From Impatiens glandulifera (taxonomy: Eukaryota; Streptophyta; Magnoliopsida; Ericales; Balsaminaceae), in NCBI RefSeq assembly GCF_907164915.1, contig NC_061867.1, positions 23,536,308 through 23,600,307 of the forward strand: a stretch of 64,000 bases of DNA, in the 5' to 3' direction. Positions 34,495 through 45,467 of the stretch are shown piece after piece. Position 1 is the stretch's first letter. Each line of letters opens with the position of its first letter. The position numbers were made by a program, and so were the translations under genes. Below the pieces are notes generated by a model, which saw only the letters and a list, made by a program, of their open reading frames with translations, searched no databases and was not told the DNA's origin.

Positions 34495-35109
34495 CCCGGG
34501 GATTTGGCTTGGTCTTTAATGAGTTTAAGCATGTCTGATGATGTCATCAGCTATTTAATAGACTTAACTTGTTGAAGTAACTAATGGTTATTTCCAAAGT
34601 AAATCTAATAATTACTAAGATAGCAATGATGACAAATATTTATTGACAAGATGTAAGTCTCCCTCTCTTGATGATGGACACATGTCGTCATCTCGATTGT
34701 GGTAGACTCGTTTTTAATTAATCACAGGCTTCATGTTTCAAAACATGCACAAAAACTCGGTCGGTCATCTCAGGTTAACCGGAAAAGTTCATTTCATCAG
34801 ACCAAAGTGCATATGTACTGAGCGGTTTTCCATGACCGGTTTTAGTAGGATATTTCCGTTTGTGAAGAAAAGTTGATTAATGTCAACAGTTGTTCAACTT
34901 TGGATTTGTTTTATCCACTTCAACCTGGTTATTTCAACCGTATAGTAAACATACATTTGATTTGAAATAATGAGATAATCGGGCATAACTAGAGATTTCC
35001 TCCCGGTTAGCATATTTGATTTATTACTGGCCTATTTGAATCTGGTTTGAGAAGCTTTAGCTTCTCCCTGAACACATATCCCGGTTTTGTATACAAGCAT
35101 TCATCATGA
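34495..35109 (-). other. Spacer between pol and accessory ORF A1 (promoter region)
   Basis: About 600 bp of noncoding DNA after the pol stop. It has several AACCGG/CCGGTT words and a GACACATGTCGTC segment near 34677 that resembles the G-box stretch of the family B promoter blocks. It probably contains the A1 promoter. Confidence 0.5.
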
Positions 35110-38100
35110 TTATATCAATTGATTAAGATTAGTAAGACCCAAGATATTTCGAAAATGTGAAAACTTAGCTTCCTGTAGCGGTTTCGTGAAGATGTCCGCT
35201 ACTTGTTGCTCGGTCGACACATATTCCAGCCGGATGTGTTTCTCCTGAACATGCTCCCGGATGAAATGGTGTCGGATGTCGATATGCTTTGTTCTTGAGT
35301 GCAACACCGGATTATATGTGATCGCTATGGCGCTGGTGTTGTCACAGAAGATTGGAGACTCCTTTGCTTCTATTCCGAAGTCCCTGAGTTGCTGTTGGAT
35401 CCAGAGGAGTTGTGCGCAGCAGCTTCCAGCCGCTAAGTACTCCGCCTCTACGGTTGACGTTGCAACGGATGTTTGTTTCTTACTGCTCCAAGTAACTAAC
35501 CGGTCACCCAGAAACTGATAGGTTCCACTTGTACTCTTTCTGTCGATTTTGCATCCCGCGTAATCGGCATCTGAGTAGCTTATTAGATTGAAGCTCGAGT
35601 CTTTTGGATACCAGAGTCCCACTTCTTGAGTTCCCTTCAAATATTTCAAGATTCTTTTAGCCGCCGTATAATGAGTTTGCTTTGGGTTTGCTTGGAACCT
35701 TCCGCACACTCCAACCGCAAACAGGATATCAGGTCGGCTAGCTGTGAGATACAACAGCGATCCGATCATTCCTCGATATGCTGTGATGTCAACGGCTTGA
35801 CCATCTTCATCTTTGTCCAGCTTCACGGAAGGACTCATTGGCGTAGCCGCTTCGGCACATGTATCCATCCCAAATCTCTTCAGCAGTTCGGCTGTATACT
35901 TCGGTTGGCTTATAAAGATTCCGGCCTCCATCTGCTTAACCTGAAGTCCTAGAAAGAAGCTCATTTCTCCCATCATACTCATTTGAAATCTATCAGTCAT
36001 CATTTTCGAAAATTTGTCACATAACTTTGGGTCGGTTGACCCGAATATGATATCATCAACATAAATTTGAACAAGTAAAATTTGCTCCTTTCTTTCAAAT
36101 TTAAAGAGGGTTTTGTCTACTAAGCCTATTGTAAATTTGTGATCAAATAGAAATTGAGTCAAAGTATCATACCAAGCTCTTGGAGCTTGTTTCAAACCGT
36201 AAAGAGCTTTATTCAGCCGGTAAACGTGATTTTCATGTTCTGGATTTTTAAAACCTGGAGGTTGATTAACATACACCTCTTCATTTACTTTACCATTTAG
36301 AAAAGCGCTTTTAACATCCATTTGATAAACTTTGAACTTTTTGAAAGCTGCATATGCTAAAAATATTCTAATGGCCTCAAGTCTAGCTACAGGGGCGAAT
36401 GATTCTTCAAAATCAATGCCTTCTTCCTGCTTATAGCCTTGAGCCACTAACCGGGCTTTGTTCCTCGTAACTAAACCGTCTTCATTGAGTTTATTTCTGA
36501 ATACCCATCGTGTGCCTATAACCGGTTTGTTTTTCGGTCTAGGAACTAGGTACCAGACTTTATTTCTCTCAAACTCGTTTAATTCCTCTTGCATTGCCAA
36601 GATCCAATCTGGATCTGACAGTGCTTCATCCACCTTTTTCGGCTCAATTTGTGATATGAAAGCAGAGTTTCCATAGTGATCCAAATTTTGTTGCCTAGTT
36701 CGGACAGGTGAGGATATGTTACCTATTACTAGTTCAAGAGGATGATTTTTGTTCCTTCTAAGGTTAATCCGAGACGTGTCTACCAAGCTTTCGGCTGGCT
36801 GATCAAGGTTAGACTGATCGGTAGGTTGACCAGAGTCAGACCGACCGATTTCTTCAGTAGAAACTGAAGCGTCAACTTTCTGCGGTAAGGCAGCTTGATC
36901 AGACTGAATTCCAACATCAACCGCTTGGTCCTTGACAAAGCGTCTAAAAACCGGAACCTCGTCTTCATCATCAGAATAGATATTGAAATTTTCCATTCTG
37001 TTGTGAAGGTCGAAGGGTAATGCAGTGTTTCGCTCAACCGATTCATCGAAAACAACGTGTGCGGTTTCTTCAACTGTTAAAGTCCTAGTATTGTATACTC
37101 TGTAGGCTTTACTCACAGCTGAATATCCCAACATTATTCCCTCATCGGATTTAGCATCAAAAGTGGTCAAGTACTTCTTGCCGTTATTGTGAACAAAGCA
37201 TTTACTACCGAAAATTCGAAAATACCGTACACTTGGAATTTGATCAAAATAAATTTCAAAAGGAGTTTTCGAAAACCGTTTAGTCACTAGAGATCGATTT
37301 TGTGTATAGCAAGCGGTGTTGATAGCTTCAGCCCAAAACTTTTGAGCGATACCCGAATCGGCTATCATTGACCTTGCGGCTTCCTTGAGAGTTCGGTTTC
37401 TTCTCTCAGCCAGGCCATTTTGTTGAGGAGTTCTAGCACTAGACAACTCGTGCCTAATACCGGAATTATCAAGAAAAGTAGTTAAATTACTGTTAATAAA
37501 CTCAGTTCCTCTATCACTTCTAATTTTGTTTACTCGAATAGATTTTTCATTTTGTATTCTCAAAATCAGCTTAATCAAGTTTGAAGTTGCTTGATTTTTA
37601 GAAGCTAGGAAAGTAACCCAAGTAAATTTGGAGTAATCATCAACAACTACCATAGTATAATGCATGCCTCCTAAACTAGTTACTTTAACCGGACCGAACA
37701 AGTCCATATGCAACAGTTCTAAACATCTTTCAGATTGATAATTTCCTTTACTTTTAAAGGATGATTTCACTTGTTTTCCCATTTGACATGCAGCACATAC
37801 TTTATCTTTTGAAAATTTAACATTTGGAAAACCGTGAACCAGTTCCTTGGAACAAATAAAGTTAATCGTTTTGAAATTCAAGTGATTTAACCGTTTATGC
37901 CAAAGCCAATTTGGATCATTTCCGGCTATCATACACACAGGTTTTTCGAAATCAGTTTTCCAGTTCACTTTGTAAATGTTTCCTATCCGGTTACCGGTTA
38001 ACAAAGTGTCATCATTTTGATTTTTGACTAAACATGAGTTTTTATGAAATTCAACTTTGTAGCCCACATCACACATTTGGCTTATGCTTAGTAAATTAAG

Positions 38101-38373
38101 GCTTAGTTTTTCTACTAATAGCACATTATTTATGGATAATTCACCATGGACAATCTTACCCTTGCCCACGGTTTTACCTTTTGAATTATCCCCGAATGTG
38201 ATGAATGCTCCGGTTTCGTACTTGATGTCGGTCAGTAGCTCCTTGTTTCCGGTCATGTGCCTTGAGCATCCACTGTCCAAGTACCATTCAGAATTCTTTA
38301 ACCGATTGCTCCTCCTAACCTGCAACAAACAATTATTTACACCTTTTTGGTACCCACATTTAGTTGGGTCCAT
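35110..38373 (-). CDS. pol: Element A pol: protease, integrase, RT, RNase H (1087 aa)
   Basis: Complete copia polyprotein with all catalytic residues visible. Protease: [13 protein letters not shown] (D33). Integrase: HHCC zinc site H159, H164, C193, C196; DDE at D224 (MDLFGP), D287 (IRSDRGTEF) and E323 (GLAERRNRT). [13 protein letters not shown] (D686) and YVDDIIFG (D773, D774). RNase H: YSDADYAG (D935), [11 protein letters not shown] (E976) and CDNTSAI (D1011). The C-terminus has DIFTKPL. The protein would process Gag-Pol, copy the RNA and integrate the DNA. The start at 38373 has an in-frame TAA two codons upstream, so pol is a separate frame from gag, whose TGA is only 38 bp away. How pol is translated is unclear. 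No stop or frameshift was found. Confidence 0.95.
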   Translation of the reverse strand: MDPTKCGYQKGVNNCLLQVRRSNRLKNSEWYLDSGCSRHMTGNKELLTDIKYETGAFITFGDNSKGKTVGKGKIVHGELSINNVLLVEKLSLNLLSISQMCDVGYKVEFHKNSCLVKNQNDDTLLTGNRIGNIYKVNWKTDFEKPVCMIAGNDPNWLWHKRLNHLNFKTINFICSKELVHGFPNVKFSKDKVCAACQMGKQVKSSFKSKGNYQSERCLELLHMDLFGPVKVTSLGGMHYTMVVVDDYSKFTWVTFLASKNQATSNLIKLILRIQNEKSIRVNKIRSDRGTEFINSNLTTFLDNSGIRHELSSARTPQQNGLAERRNRTLKEAARSMIADSGIAQKFWAEAINTACYTQNRSLVTKRFSKTPFEIYFDQIPSVRYFRIFGSKCFVHNNGKKYLTTFDAKSDEGIMLGYSAVSKAYRVYNTRTLTVEETAHVVFDESVERNTALPFDLHNRMENFNIYSDDEDEVPVFRRFVKDQAVDVGIQSDQAALPQKVDASVSTEEIGRSDSGQPTDQSNLDQPAESLVDTSRINLRRNKNHPLELVIGNISSPVRTRQQNLDHYGNSAFISQIEPKKVDEALSDPDWILAMQEELNEFERNKVWYLVPRPKNKPVIGTRWVFRNKLNEDGLVTRNKARLVAQGYKQEEGIDFEESFAPVARLEAIRIFLAYAAFKKFKVYQMDVKSAFLNGKVNEEVYVNQPPGFKNPEHENHVYRLNKALYGLKQAPRAWYDTLTQFLFDHKFTIGLVDKTLFKFERKEQILLVQIYVDDIIFGSTDPKLCDKFSKMMTDRFQMSMMGEMSFFLGLQVKQMEAGIFISQPKYTAELLKRFGMDTCAEAATPMSPSVKLDKDEDGQAVDITAYRGMIGSLLYLTASRPDILFAVGVCGRFQANPKQTHYTAAKRILKYLKGTQEVGLWYPKDSSFNLISYSDADYAGCKIDRKSTSGTYQFLGDRLVTWSSKKQTSVATSTVEAEYLAAGSCCAQLLWIQQQLRDFGIEAKESPIFCDNTSAIAITYNPVLHSRTKHIDIRHHFIREHVQEKHIRLEYVSTEQQVADIFTKPLQEAKFSHFRNILGLTNLNQLI

Positions 38374-38410
38374 GGTTAATTAGTCCCTTTGGGATCCAGA
38401 CTTGAATTAG

Positions 38411-40225
38411 TCAGATCACATTCCCGGTTATTGTTTTGATAATATTTGGCTTAACTTCTTGGCCGTTGCTCAAGAATGCCTTATGTGGTGATGGGCTTCT
38501 TTGATGTCGGTTTTTATTATTTTTATTTGGTTTCCGGTTGGCTTTCCTTCTCTCAGGATGAAGCCATTTTTCAGATTCGTTAGGACCTACATACTTAAGT
38601 GTTTCTTCCGGTTTTAGGTCATTTTCGGTTTGTGAACTTTTGACAAATTTTATGAATGGAAGATTGTTTTTCGTTAGTTTCATCCCGTTAGATTGTTTTG
38701 TTTCATTTTGTTTACTTGGATCATAACCGATACCATATCTACACTTCGGATGTCGTTTATAGTTACATATTTGTTTCACTGCTTGACGTGATCTCTCCCA
38801 CGCAGCCGTGACGTACATTGCTCGTTCATCGGTTTCCATTACCGGTTGAACTGTCTCCTCATTATCCGAGAATAGTTCATCCGGTTCATGTGTTTTGATC
38901 TCATATGTTTTATCGTTTTCATCATTTATTTGTTCGGTTTTAGGTTTTACAGGTGTTGGTATATATGCAGATATATTTCTGAACTCAGCAACCATTTGGT
39001 TGAGTGCAGATACTAGATCTTCTTTAGTAAACTCATCAGAAGAGAAATCAAATACCTCTTCGTCGTTTGCCATGAAGCATGTTACTTTCTCTTCACCATC
39101 TTCATTGTCGGAATATGCCCACTCGCTTCCACCGTCGGATGCAATGAGAGCTTTTTGGATCTCCTTTCCTTCATCAGCATGTTGATTATCATTTCTTCGG
39201 TAGTCGTTTCGTTGGTTATTGTTGTTTCTCCGATAATTGTTTCCTTGATTATTGTTTCCTTGATACCGGTTGCCTTGATAATTATTCCCTTGATAATTAT
39301 TTCCTTGATAATTTCCTTCCGGTTTTCTATCGTCTCTTCTTGGTTTTCTACACTCTGACCTGAAATGTCCAAAACCATCACAGTTATAGCATCTTTTGTT
39401 TGATTTATCTACATAGTTATAATTAAAATCATTATTAGATGGTGGTTGGCTCTTCTTCATGAATTTCCCGAATTTCTGGGCTAGCATCGCCATCACATCG
39501 TCGGTTATTTGATCAGTGTTTTTGACTGGAGCCGGTGCGGTTGATACTGGAGCCGCCGGTTCCACCGATGTGACCAAGGCTCTTGTTGCGGTTGATGTAG
39601 ATGCTTCATCTTCGATCCGAGACTTGATCTCGAATTCGTAGGCTTTCAAATCCTCAAACACATCATGCAACTTCATCTGCCCAAGGGTGCTAGATTCCCT
39701 CATCACCATGGTCTTGATATCCCACGTGCTTGGCAGTGATCTTAGAGCTTTGATGATCACTTCTCGGTTGTCATACTTCTTTCCGAGTGTCTGAAGCTCG
39801 TTTACTACGCTGGTGAACCGATTGCTAAATTCCTTCATATTTTCTCCCGGTTTCATCCTTATGTTTTCATACTTCTGCGTAGCCACCAAGATTTTATTCT
39901 CCTTGGTTCTTTCGTTTCCCTCGTGGATCTGGATAATCGTTTCCCAGGCTTCCTTTGCATTTTCGCACTCTGATATTTTGTTCAAAGTGTTGTTATCTAT
40001 AGCTTTATAGATATGCCTCATGCAATGGTTGTCCAGGTTGCTTCTTCTCCGATCTTCACTCGTCCACTGGCTTTCCTCCTTGTTGATCTTGATCGGTCCT
40101 TCTTTCAGGACTCGGCTCATCTCATCATCTAACGTTATCAGATGTAGATACATCTGTTTCTTCCAACTGCTAAATGCTTCGCTGTTTAGCATTGGCGGCT
40201 TGTCGCTGTGGGTCATGCTTTCCAT
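38411..40225 (-). CDS. gag: Element A gag (604 aa)
   Basis: Copia Gag with the UBN2-type N-terminal domain (FSSWKKQMYLHLITLDDEM, KEAWETIIQIHEGNERTKEN, LRSLPSTWDIKTMVM, HDVFEDLKAYE) and one CCHC zinc knuckle CYNCDGFGHFRSEC (C279, C282, H287, C292). An NYQGN-type repeat and an acidic C-terminal region follow. It would form the cytoplasmic virus-like particle and package element RNA. I chose ATG 40225 (MESMTHSDKPP): the open frame continues 40 codons upstream, but through the PBS and LTR end. Length fits the large Gag of Sireviruses. Confidence 0.93.
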   Translation of the reverse strand: MESMTHSDKPPMLNSEAFSSWKKQMYLHLITLDDEMSRVLKEGPIKINKEESQWTSEDRRRSNLDNHCMRHIYKAIDNNTLNKISECENAKEAWETIIQIHEGNERTKENKILVATQKYENIRMKPGENMKEFSNRFTSVVNELQTLGKKYDNREVIIKALRSLPSTWDIKTMVMRESSTLGQMKLHDVFEDLKAYEFEIKSRIEDEASTSTATRALVTSVEPAAPVSTAPAPVKNTDQITDDVMAMLAQKFGKFMKKSQPPSNNDFNYNYVDKSNKRCYNCDGFGHFRSECRKPRRDDRKPEGNYQGNNYQGNNYQGNRYQGNNNQGNNYRRNNNNQRNDYRRNDNQHADEGKEIQKALIASDGGSEWAYSDNEDGEEKVTCFMANDEEVFDFSSDEFTKEDLVSALNQMVAEFRNISAYIPTPVKPKTEQINDENDKTYEIKTHEPDELFSDNEETVQPVMETDERAMYVTAAWERSRQAVKQICNYKRHPKCRYGIGYDPSKQNETKQSNGMKLTKNNLPFIKFVKSSQTENDLKPEETLKYVGPNESEKWLHPERRKANRKPNKNNKNRHQRSPSPHKAFLSNGQEVKPNIIKTITGNVI

Positions 40226-40256
40226 CTTCTTCGGTTGCTTGAGTGCTAAGATCCTC

Positions 40257-40268
40257 GCTCTGATACCA
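40257..40268 (-). other. Primer binding site, initiator Met-tRNA type
   Basis: Minus-strand TGGTATCAGAGC, the standard plant copia PBS complementary to the 3' end of initiator Met-tRNA. It lies 2 bp inside the 5' LTR end (CCTAACA). Confidence 0.97.
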
Positions 40269-40270
40269 CT

Positions 40271-41450
40271 TGTTAGGATCGGGGACGCCCTTGGAGGACC
40301 GGGGTGTTTTCCGGTTTCAGGTAAGGGTGGCCGCTTACACAACACACAACTCTTTGGTGATAGTCCGGTTAAAGACTAAAACCTTTCTCAGCACTGCACA
40401 ACCTGTCACAAACTCTTGAACCGGGTTCAAGGGCGGAAATGTCTGTTTCAGGTTGAAGCAACGAATGCGACTTTTAGATGATGTTTTAGGAAGGAGTCGG
40501 TTTAATGGAGGTGAGTGACCGGTTTTGGAAGTATGATTAGTTTGCGGTTTACGTTAAGAAAGCGGGAAATGAAAGCGAATGAAAGAACACGAGACAAGGG
40601 ATTTGTTTATGGATGTTCGGAGCAAACCCTCCTACGTCACCCCTTCTTCTCAGGTTATGAGAAGGATCTCCACTAACTCTTTAGAGTTACAATTACACTT
40701 CCGGTCGAGCCCAACTTCGCTACTCGCCGGTTACACCAAACTCACACTTTGATGTAATACAACAACTCAACAAAACAACACACACAAAGCTTCCGGTTTT
40801 AAGCACACCGGCTTTAGAATACAAGACTTTATCTCTCGAGAATTTAATGCTTTATGACTTTCAGAATTTATGATGCTCACAACTACAACTGATCAACTGC
40901 TGCTTGCTACTTCTTGCATTGAATGAAGACGATCCGTCTTCCTTTTATAGCTGAAAGTAGCCGGGCATTCATGCAGGTGACTCTGGGCATATGATGACAT
41001 AGCCGGTTTTCAGATTGATACACGTGTTGAACATCCGCCTCCGGTTGTCAGCATCGGATCAGCAAAGCATCATTGCTTTCCTCGCATGCTTCTGATCGGA
41101 TCTGATCTTCTTTTATTCTTTCAAGACACGTTTCTTTCGTCATGGTACGTCACTCTTGAGATTTGAATCTTCTGACTTTTGATCTGTACTGTCCGGTTTC
41201 TGTGTCTTGTGCATTATGATCCGGTTGGAATGTAATCTTTTGTTCTTCGTTAACCGGTCGCTTTGAGAGAGTGAAGCCGGTTCCTGTGATCTTTTAACTC
41301 GATCACTTGAGGCTGGTTTCTTTGAAGTAGTAGCAACCGGTTTTTGATGCCTCAACCGGTTCCGGTTTGTTAAGTACCTGCACATGAAGATTAATCTCTG
41401 TTTAGTTTATTTGGCCAGTTCAAAAATTAATCTACTTAATTTTTCTATCA
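40271..41450 (-). repeat. Element A 5' LTR (1180 bp)
   Basis: Drives element transcription leftwards. It is identical to the 3' LTR except for a few substitutions and a ~94-bp deletion directly upstream of the TATA box (junction near 40962). The deletion removes the proximal promoter that the 3' LTR still has. The cross-family core lies at 40605-40653. Confidence 0.95.
40941..40950 (-). promoter_or_regulatory. TATA box of the 5' LTR
   Basis: CTATAAAAGG on the minus strand, the likely core promoter of the full-length RNA. Confidence 0.7.
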
Positions 41451-43603
41451 ATATGTCCTGACCTACATCCTCAACATCTTTCGGTTGAACAGGGAGTGAC
41501 TGAGCTTCATTGTGCAGAACGGCATCATCGAGATCATTCGGTTCAACGTGATCTGAGCGATTTTCTTGATTTGGCATAATTGCATCCTCAAAATCATTCT
41601 GTTCAACCCGTGCTGGTGGATTGTCTGCATGGTCCTCCACTGCAGTCTCACAGGGGTATTCAACCGGGGGACTATTGATTTTCAAGCCCGCACACAGTAA
41701 AGTGTCCCCAAGTGCCTCACTTGGAGGATCTTCCACACCTACACGAACCTCACCATCGTTCAACACCTTCAAGTGTTTCATGAACCCTTCTGACTCTCTT
41801 AGGTTCAGGAAGCCGGCCTCAAAAAAGGGCTTCGGATCGATGTTGCGTTTCTCTAACTCCCCTGATAGGTAATTCAGCTGTTGGGCTGTATCTTTAAAAG
41901 TTTGCAGGATTCTGGATGTCAACATCTATACATTATGAAAAACAGATTTCATTAATCTTGAAAACAGGATAATATAGACAAATGGGAGTCAATTTCTTGT
42001 TTCCACATACCTCATCATCGTCTTCTTTTACTTCAACCGAGTCAACTGGATTCTCGGGTTGTTTAGCAGCTAGGCGCGCCCTTGCACCGCCCAGCCCAAA
42101 ACCACCGGCACGAACTTCTAGGTTGGTGAACTCTAACACTGTGACGTCATCCCAACAAGAGATTATTGGAAATTTTCTTTCGTAGGGCAGACGTTCACCT
42201 TCCACAAAAACCCATCTAGGTAGCAAATTTGGAGTAAAGGAATGGGAAACATGTTAGAAAATATTTGATGTCTATAAATCATATACAAGAGAGGCAACAT
42301 TACTTACCAATAAAAGGGTTATAGGTCCATCAAAATATGGATTTTTATCTTTACTTGCTTTTTGTTTCCAACTTCTTACACTGTGAACCAACCGTTGGAG
42401 TGTGAAGTGGCACCAGTTCAGTTCCTTTATGTTATCAACATCCATTAAGGATTTGAGAATTTTGAACCTGAAATGAAAAAAATAAATGTGTCAGTATTCA
42501 CAAATACAATTAGATATATAATAGGTTTGAATACATGTTTACCTGGCTCGTGAATTTTGAACTGGACATAAAAAACTTGAGACAACAAAGACAACGAAGT
42601 CGATTTTGAAATCGTTGTCTGCACTTGTGTTACTTAATATCTTGGGGATCATATAAAGTGTTTCGGGAGCTTTTGAGTCTTCCCCGGTCCATCTGGTCTT
42701 CCAATCCCTCAAGAAATTATAAAAATCAGGGTCCTTAGTTTTGTCCCCCCCCCAACGGACTCAACTACGTTCATTGCCCCTCTAGGGAGGTTCATCACCA
42801 GCTGTACGAGATCTTCATCGATAAGGATCTCCTCACCGTTGGCCAATACCAGAGAACTCTTATCCGGGTCAAAAGCTTGGATTACGTGTCTGGAAAAATG
42901 CGCAGGGCACTTGGAGACACCCATTGTAAGAAGAGAACCAAACCCGGTTTGCTTCACGGCTTCCCTCTGTTCTACGCTCAATTGAGGAATCAGTTGAGCA
43001 AGGCCATGAGGTGATGATCTTGTTAGAAATGTCAGTTTACGTTTCTTCATGGTTTTGTTTTTTTGGGGAGATGGTGGTAACTCTTCATCGAATGGTGTAG
43101 GACACGGAGAAAGATTAGTGGTTTCTGGGGGTGGTTCTGGTAACTCTTCATCGACCGTTGGAGTGGAGGTAGGAATAACATTGGGTTTTTTTTTAGGGGG
43201 AAAAGGTGGTGGTATAATCTCATCAAAATGTTGAGTACCTGCAGAAATATCAGTAGCTTCGACAGCAACTGTGGAAACTAATTCAGCAGTCAATGACGAC
43301 TTAGTATTCGTCTTCGGATTTCTCTTCCTCTTCCTTTCATATGTAAAGTTATTAAACCTCTAAGTCATTATTTTTGGTGGGATAGCATAAATTAGTATTC
43401 AACTAAATAAATTGAATAAACATGTGTAAAATTAGTATAAACATAATAAGATTAACCTACCTCTCTGGTTTATTGCGGGGATTGACGTTGGATGCAGGAT
43501 TGGGGACAGTTTCGTTTTCGTTTATGCTCCTACAGACTTGCAAGACGACCTCTCGGGAGTCGATGGTATCCACTTCCATGTTGTTGACTTGGTTCTCTGA
43601 CAT
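41451..43603 (-). pseudogene. Ulp1-like cysteine protease gene, 5' half (exons 1-5a)
   Basis: Minus-strand exons: 43603-43461 (MSENQVNNMEVDTIDSREVV), about 43338-42543, 42467-42308, about 42220-42011, and 41925-41451. Donors are GTAGGT, GTAAAC, GTAAGT and GTATGT. The second exon has a proline-rich part and the N-terminal domain common in transposon-borne plant Ulp1 proteins (LSVEQREAVKQTGFGSLLTM, EEILIDEDLVQLVMNLPRGA). A G9 run at 42745-42753 shifts the frame there: 7 or 10 Gs would be needed to continue into the KDPDFYNFLRDWKTRW part. The third-to-fourth exon join is also off by phase as I read it. The last exon enters an acidic EDAIMPNQENRSDHVEPNDL repeat region and stops at element A. The reading frame resumes at 27454. 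Confidence 0.8.
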
Positions 43604-43849
43604 CTTCAGAAGAAATCCTTGTAGAATAAAAGAAATCTCTAGGGTTTCGACGTTGAGTGTTTGGATGATCGCCGGGAGATAGAGAGAGAAGAATATGAAC
43701 AGTTGCTTATGAAAATGAAAAGAATGGAGAGTGGGATTGTAGCGGGAAATTGAAATTATATCAACAAGTAATGGAAGCGAATAAATATTCGTTCGATATC
43801 GTAACTTCTTAAAAAAATTCATAAAATAAATTGAAAATAAAAACTATTA

Positions 43850-45010
43850 TTCGAAGCGAAGATTTATTCGCGGGATGTAAATGCACGGGTAAGTGAATTT
43901 ACATGACAGGCAAGTGGTCTTCTCATGGGAGGGAAGAGGGTTTTACATGAACGTCAGGCTAAAAATATGTGAAACGAAGAAATATTCGTTTTCATTCGTC
44001 TCCTCGTAAAAAAAATAAAAAAATGAGAGTTCAATAATTAAAGCGAATATTTGTTCGTTTCATGCATGTCATTTTAAAGTAATTGAATTAATATTTAATA
44101 AACGGATATAAACAAAAAAAAATTAATTAGTATAGTACTTGAAGCGAAGATTTGTTCGGTTGATGCATGTCATCTTCAATTAATTGAATTAATATTTAAT
44201 AAATGGAAATATAAAATCCATGTCATTTTGGTCTTCACATAGACGGGTAAGTGTCTTTCCATGACAGGCAGGCGGTCTTCTCATGGGTGGGTTGGGGGGT
44301 TTACATGATATTTTCATTAAAATTAATTTAAGCAAATACATCTTCGCTCATTAGGGTCTCCAGGCCAAAAAAATGAAATTAAAAAAAAAAAGAAAAATTA
44401 GAGCCAAGTAATTGAAGCGAATATTATATCGCTGCATGTGATTTTTAATAAATAAAATTAATATTTAATCAACGGAAATATAAAATCCCTGTCATTTTGG
44501 TCTTTACATAGACGGGTAATTGTATTTTCATGGAAGGCAAGCGGTCTTCTCATGGGTGGGTATGGGGGTTTACATGAGGTTTTTATTAAAATTAATTGAA
44601 GCAAATATATCTTCGCTCCTGAGGGTCTCCAGGCAAAAAAAATTAAATAACAAAATTAATAAAAAAAATATGAATTAATTGAATTAATATTTAATAAACG
44701 GAAATATAATTATTAAAATTAATTGAAGCAAATATATCTTCGCTCCTGGGGGTCTCCAAGCCAAAAAAATGAAATAAAAAATTAAATAAAATTCCTAAAA
44801 AAAATGAATGAATTAATTGAAGCGAATATTATATCGCTGCATGTGATTTTCAATAAATTAAATTAATATTTAATAAACGGAAATATAAAATACATGTCAA
44901 TTTGATCTTTACATAGACGTGTAAGTGTATTTTCATGAAAGGCAAACGGTCTTCTCATGGGTGGGTATGGGGGGTTTACATGAGGGTCAGAGCAACGGGC
45001 GTGTAGATCT
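43850..45010. repeat. Tandem ~300-bp repeat block with palindromic CGAA words
   Basis: Four units each contain a GACGGGTAAGTG-like start, ATGACAGGCAAGCGG, TCTTCTCATGGG and GTTTACATGA (about 43884, 44241, 44510 and 44917). Between them AGCGAATATTTGTTCG or AGCGAATATTATATCGCTGC and TCTTCGCTCCTGAGGGTCTC recur. An outlier in the same orientation is at 21780-21980. Noncoding, upstream of the Ulp1 gene start. Confidence 0.85.
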
Positions 45011-45467
45011 TCGCTCCCATCGCATCTCACCCTTCCCTCTAACACGGTGCCCTGAGCGAAGATATCTTATCCGTGTGCTATATGAATATTATATTAATTG
45101 ATGTCGTTAACAGGCGCTGCCGTTAACGGCGTCTTGTGTGAACCCGGAACGAAACCCGGATTCCGGATTCTCCCTCCCTCCGTCTCCTACCCAGATTGAT
45201 TTATTATTAAAATAATAATGCTACAATCTGATTAGTCCGCCACAGGGGAACACGACAATCGATAGCAGAAGATCTGGGTTGGATAATAAATGCACTTTTC
45301 GCGCCTATTCACCTAATTATCTCTTGTGTAGATACGAATCAAATCTAAAATATAAAGATGTGATATTAATTATACTAAGCATGTAGTCCATGCATTTGCA
45401 TGAATAATGATATAAAATTTTAAAAAATAATTACGTTAAAAATGTGACTTTATAAGGTAATTCAATA
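45011..45467. other. Moderate-GC flank, no gene seen
   Basis: About 450 bp including CGTTAACAGGCGCTGCCGTTAACGGCG near 45105-45133, a pair of GTTAACRGC words, and the AGCGAAGATATCTTATC palindromic word near 45053. It may hold the right end of the PMD/Ulp1 unit; I found no terminal inverted repeat. Confidence 0.4.

Larger units (their letters stand above)
27455..41450 (-). mobile_element. Element A: near-complete Sirevirus-like Ty1/copia element
   Basis: A 14.0-kb element with LTRs at 27455-28726 (3') and 40271-41450 (5'), both ending TG...CA in element sense. It has an initiator-Met PBS (40257-40268), a polypurine tract (28727-28740), intact gag and intact pol, and a 5.3-kb accessory region between pol and the 3' LTR. 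Copia order is supported by integrase preceding RT in pol. The large gag with one zinc knuckle and an extra ORF region after pol fit the SIRE/Maximus (Sirevirus) lineage. By eye the two LTRs differ by about four substitutions plus one ~94-bp deletion, so insertion is recent. Candidate 5-bp target duplication AATGT/TATGT (27450-27454 and 41452-41456) has one mismatch. Confidence 0.95.

Noticed and set aside
40226..40345. 40-codon N-terminal extension of element A gag
   Set aside because: It translates through the PBS and the LTR end, so it is leader sequence.
21780..45130. Terminal inverted repeats for the PMD/Ulp1 unit
   Set aside because: The matching border repeats are direct, not inverted, and I found no convincing inverted ends or target duplication.
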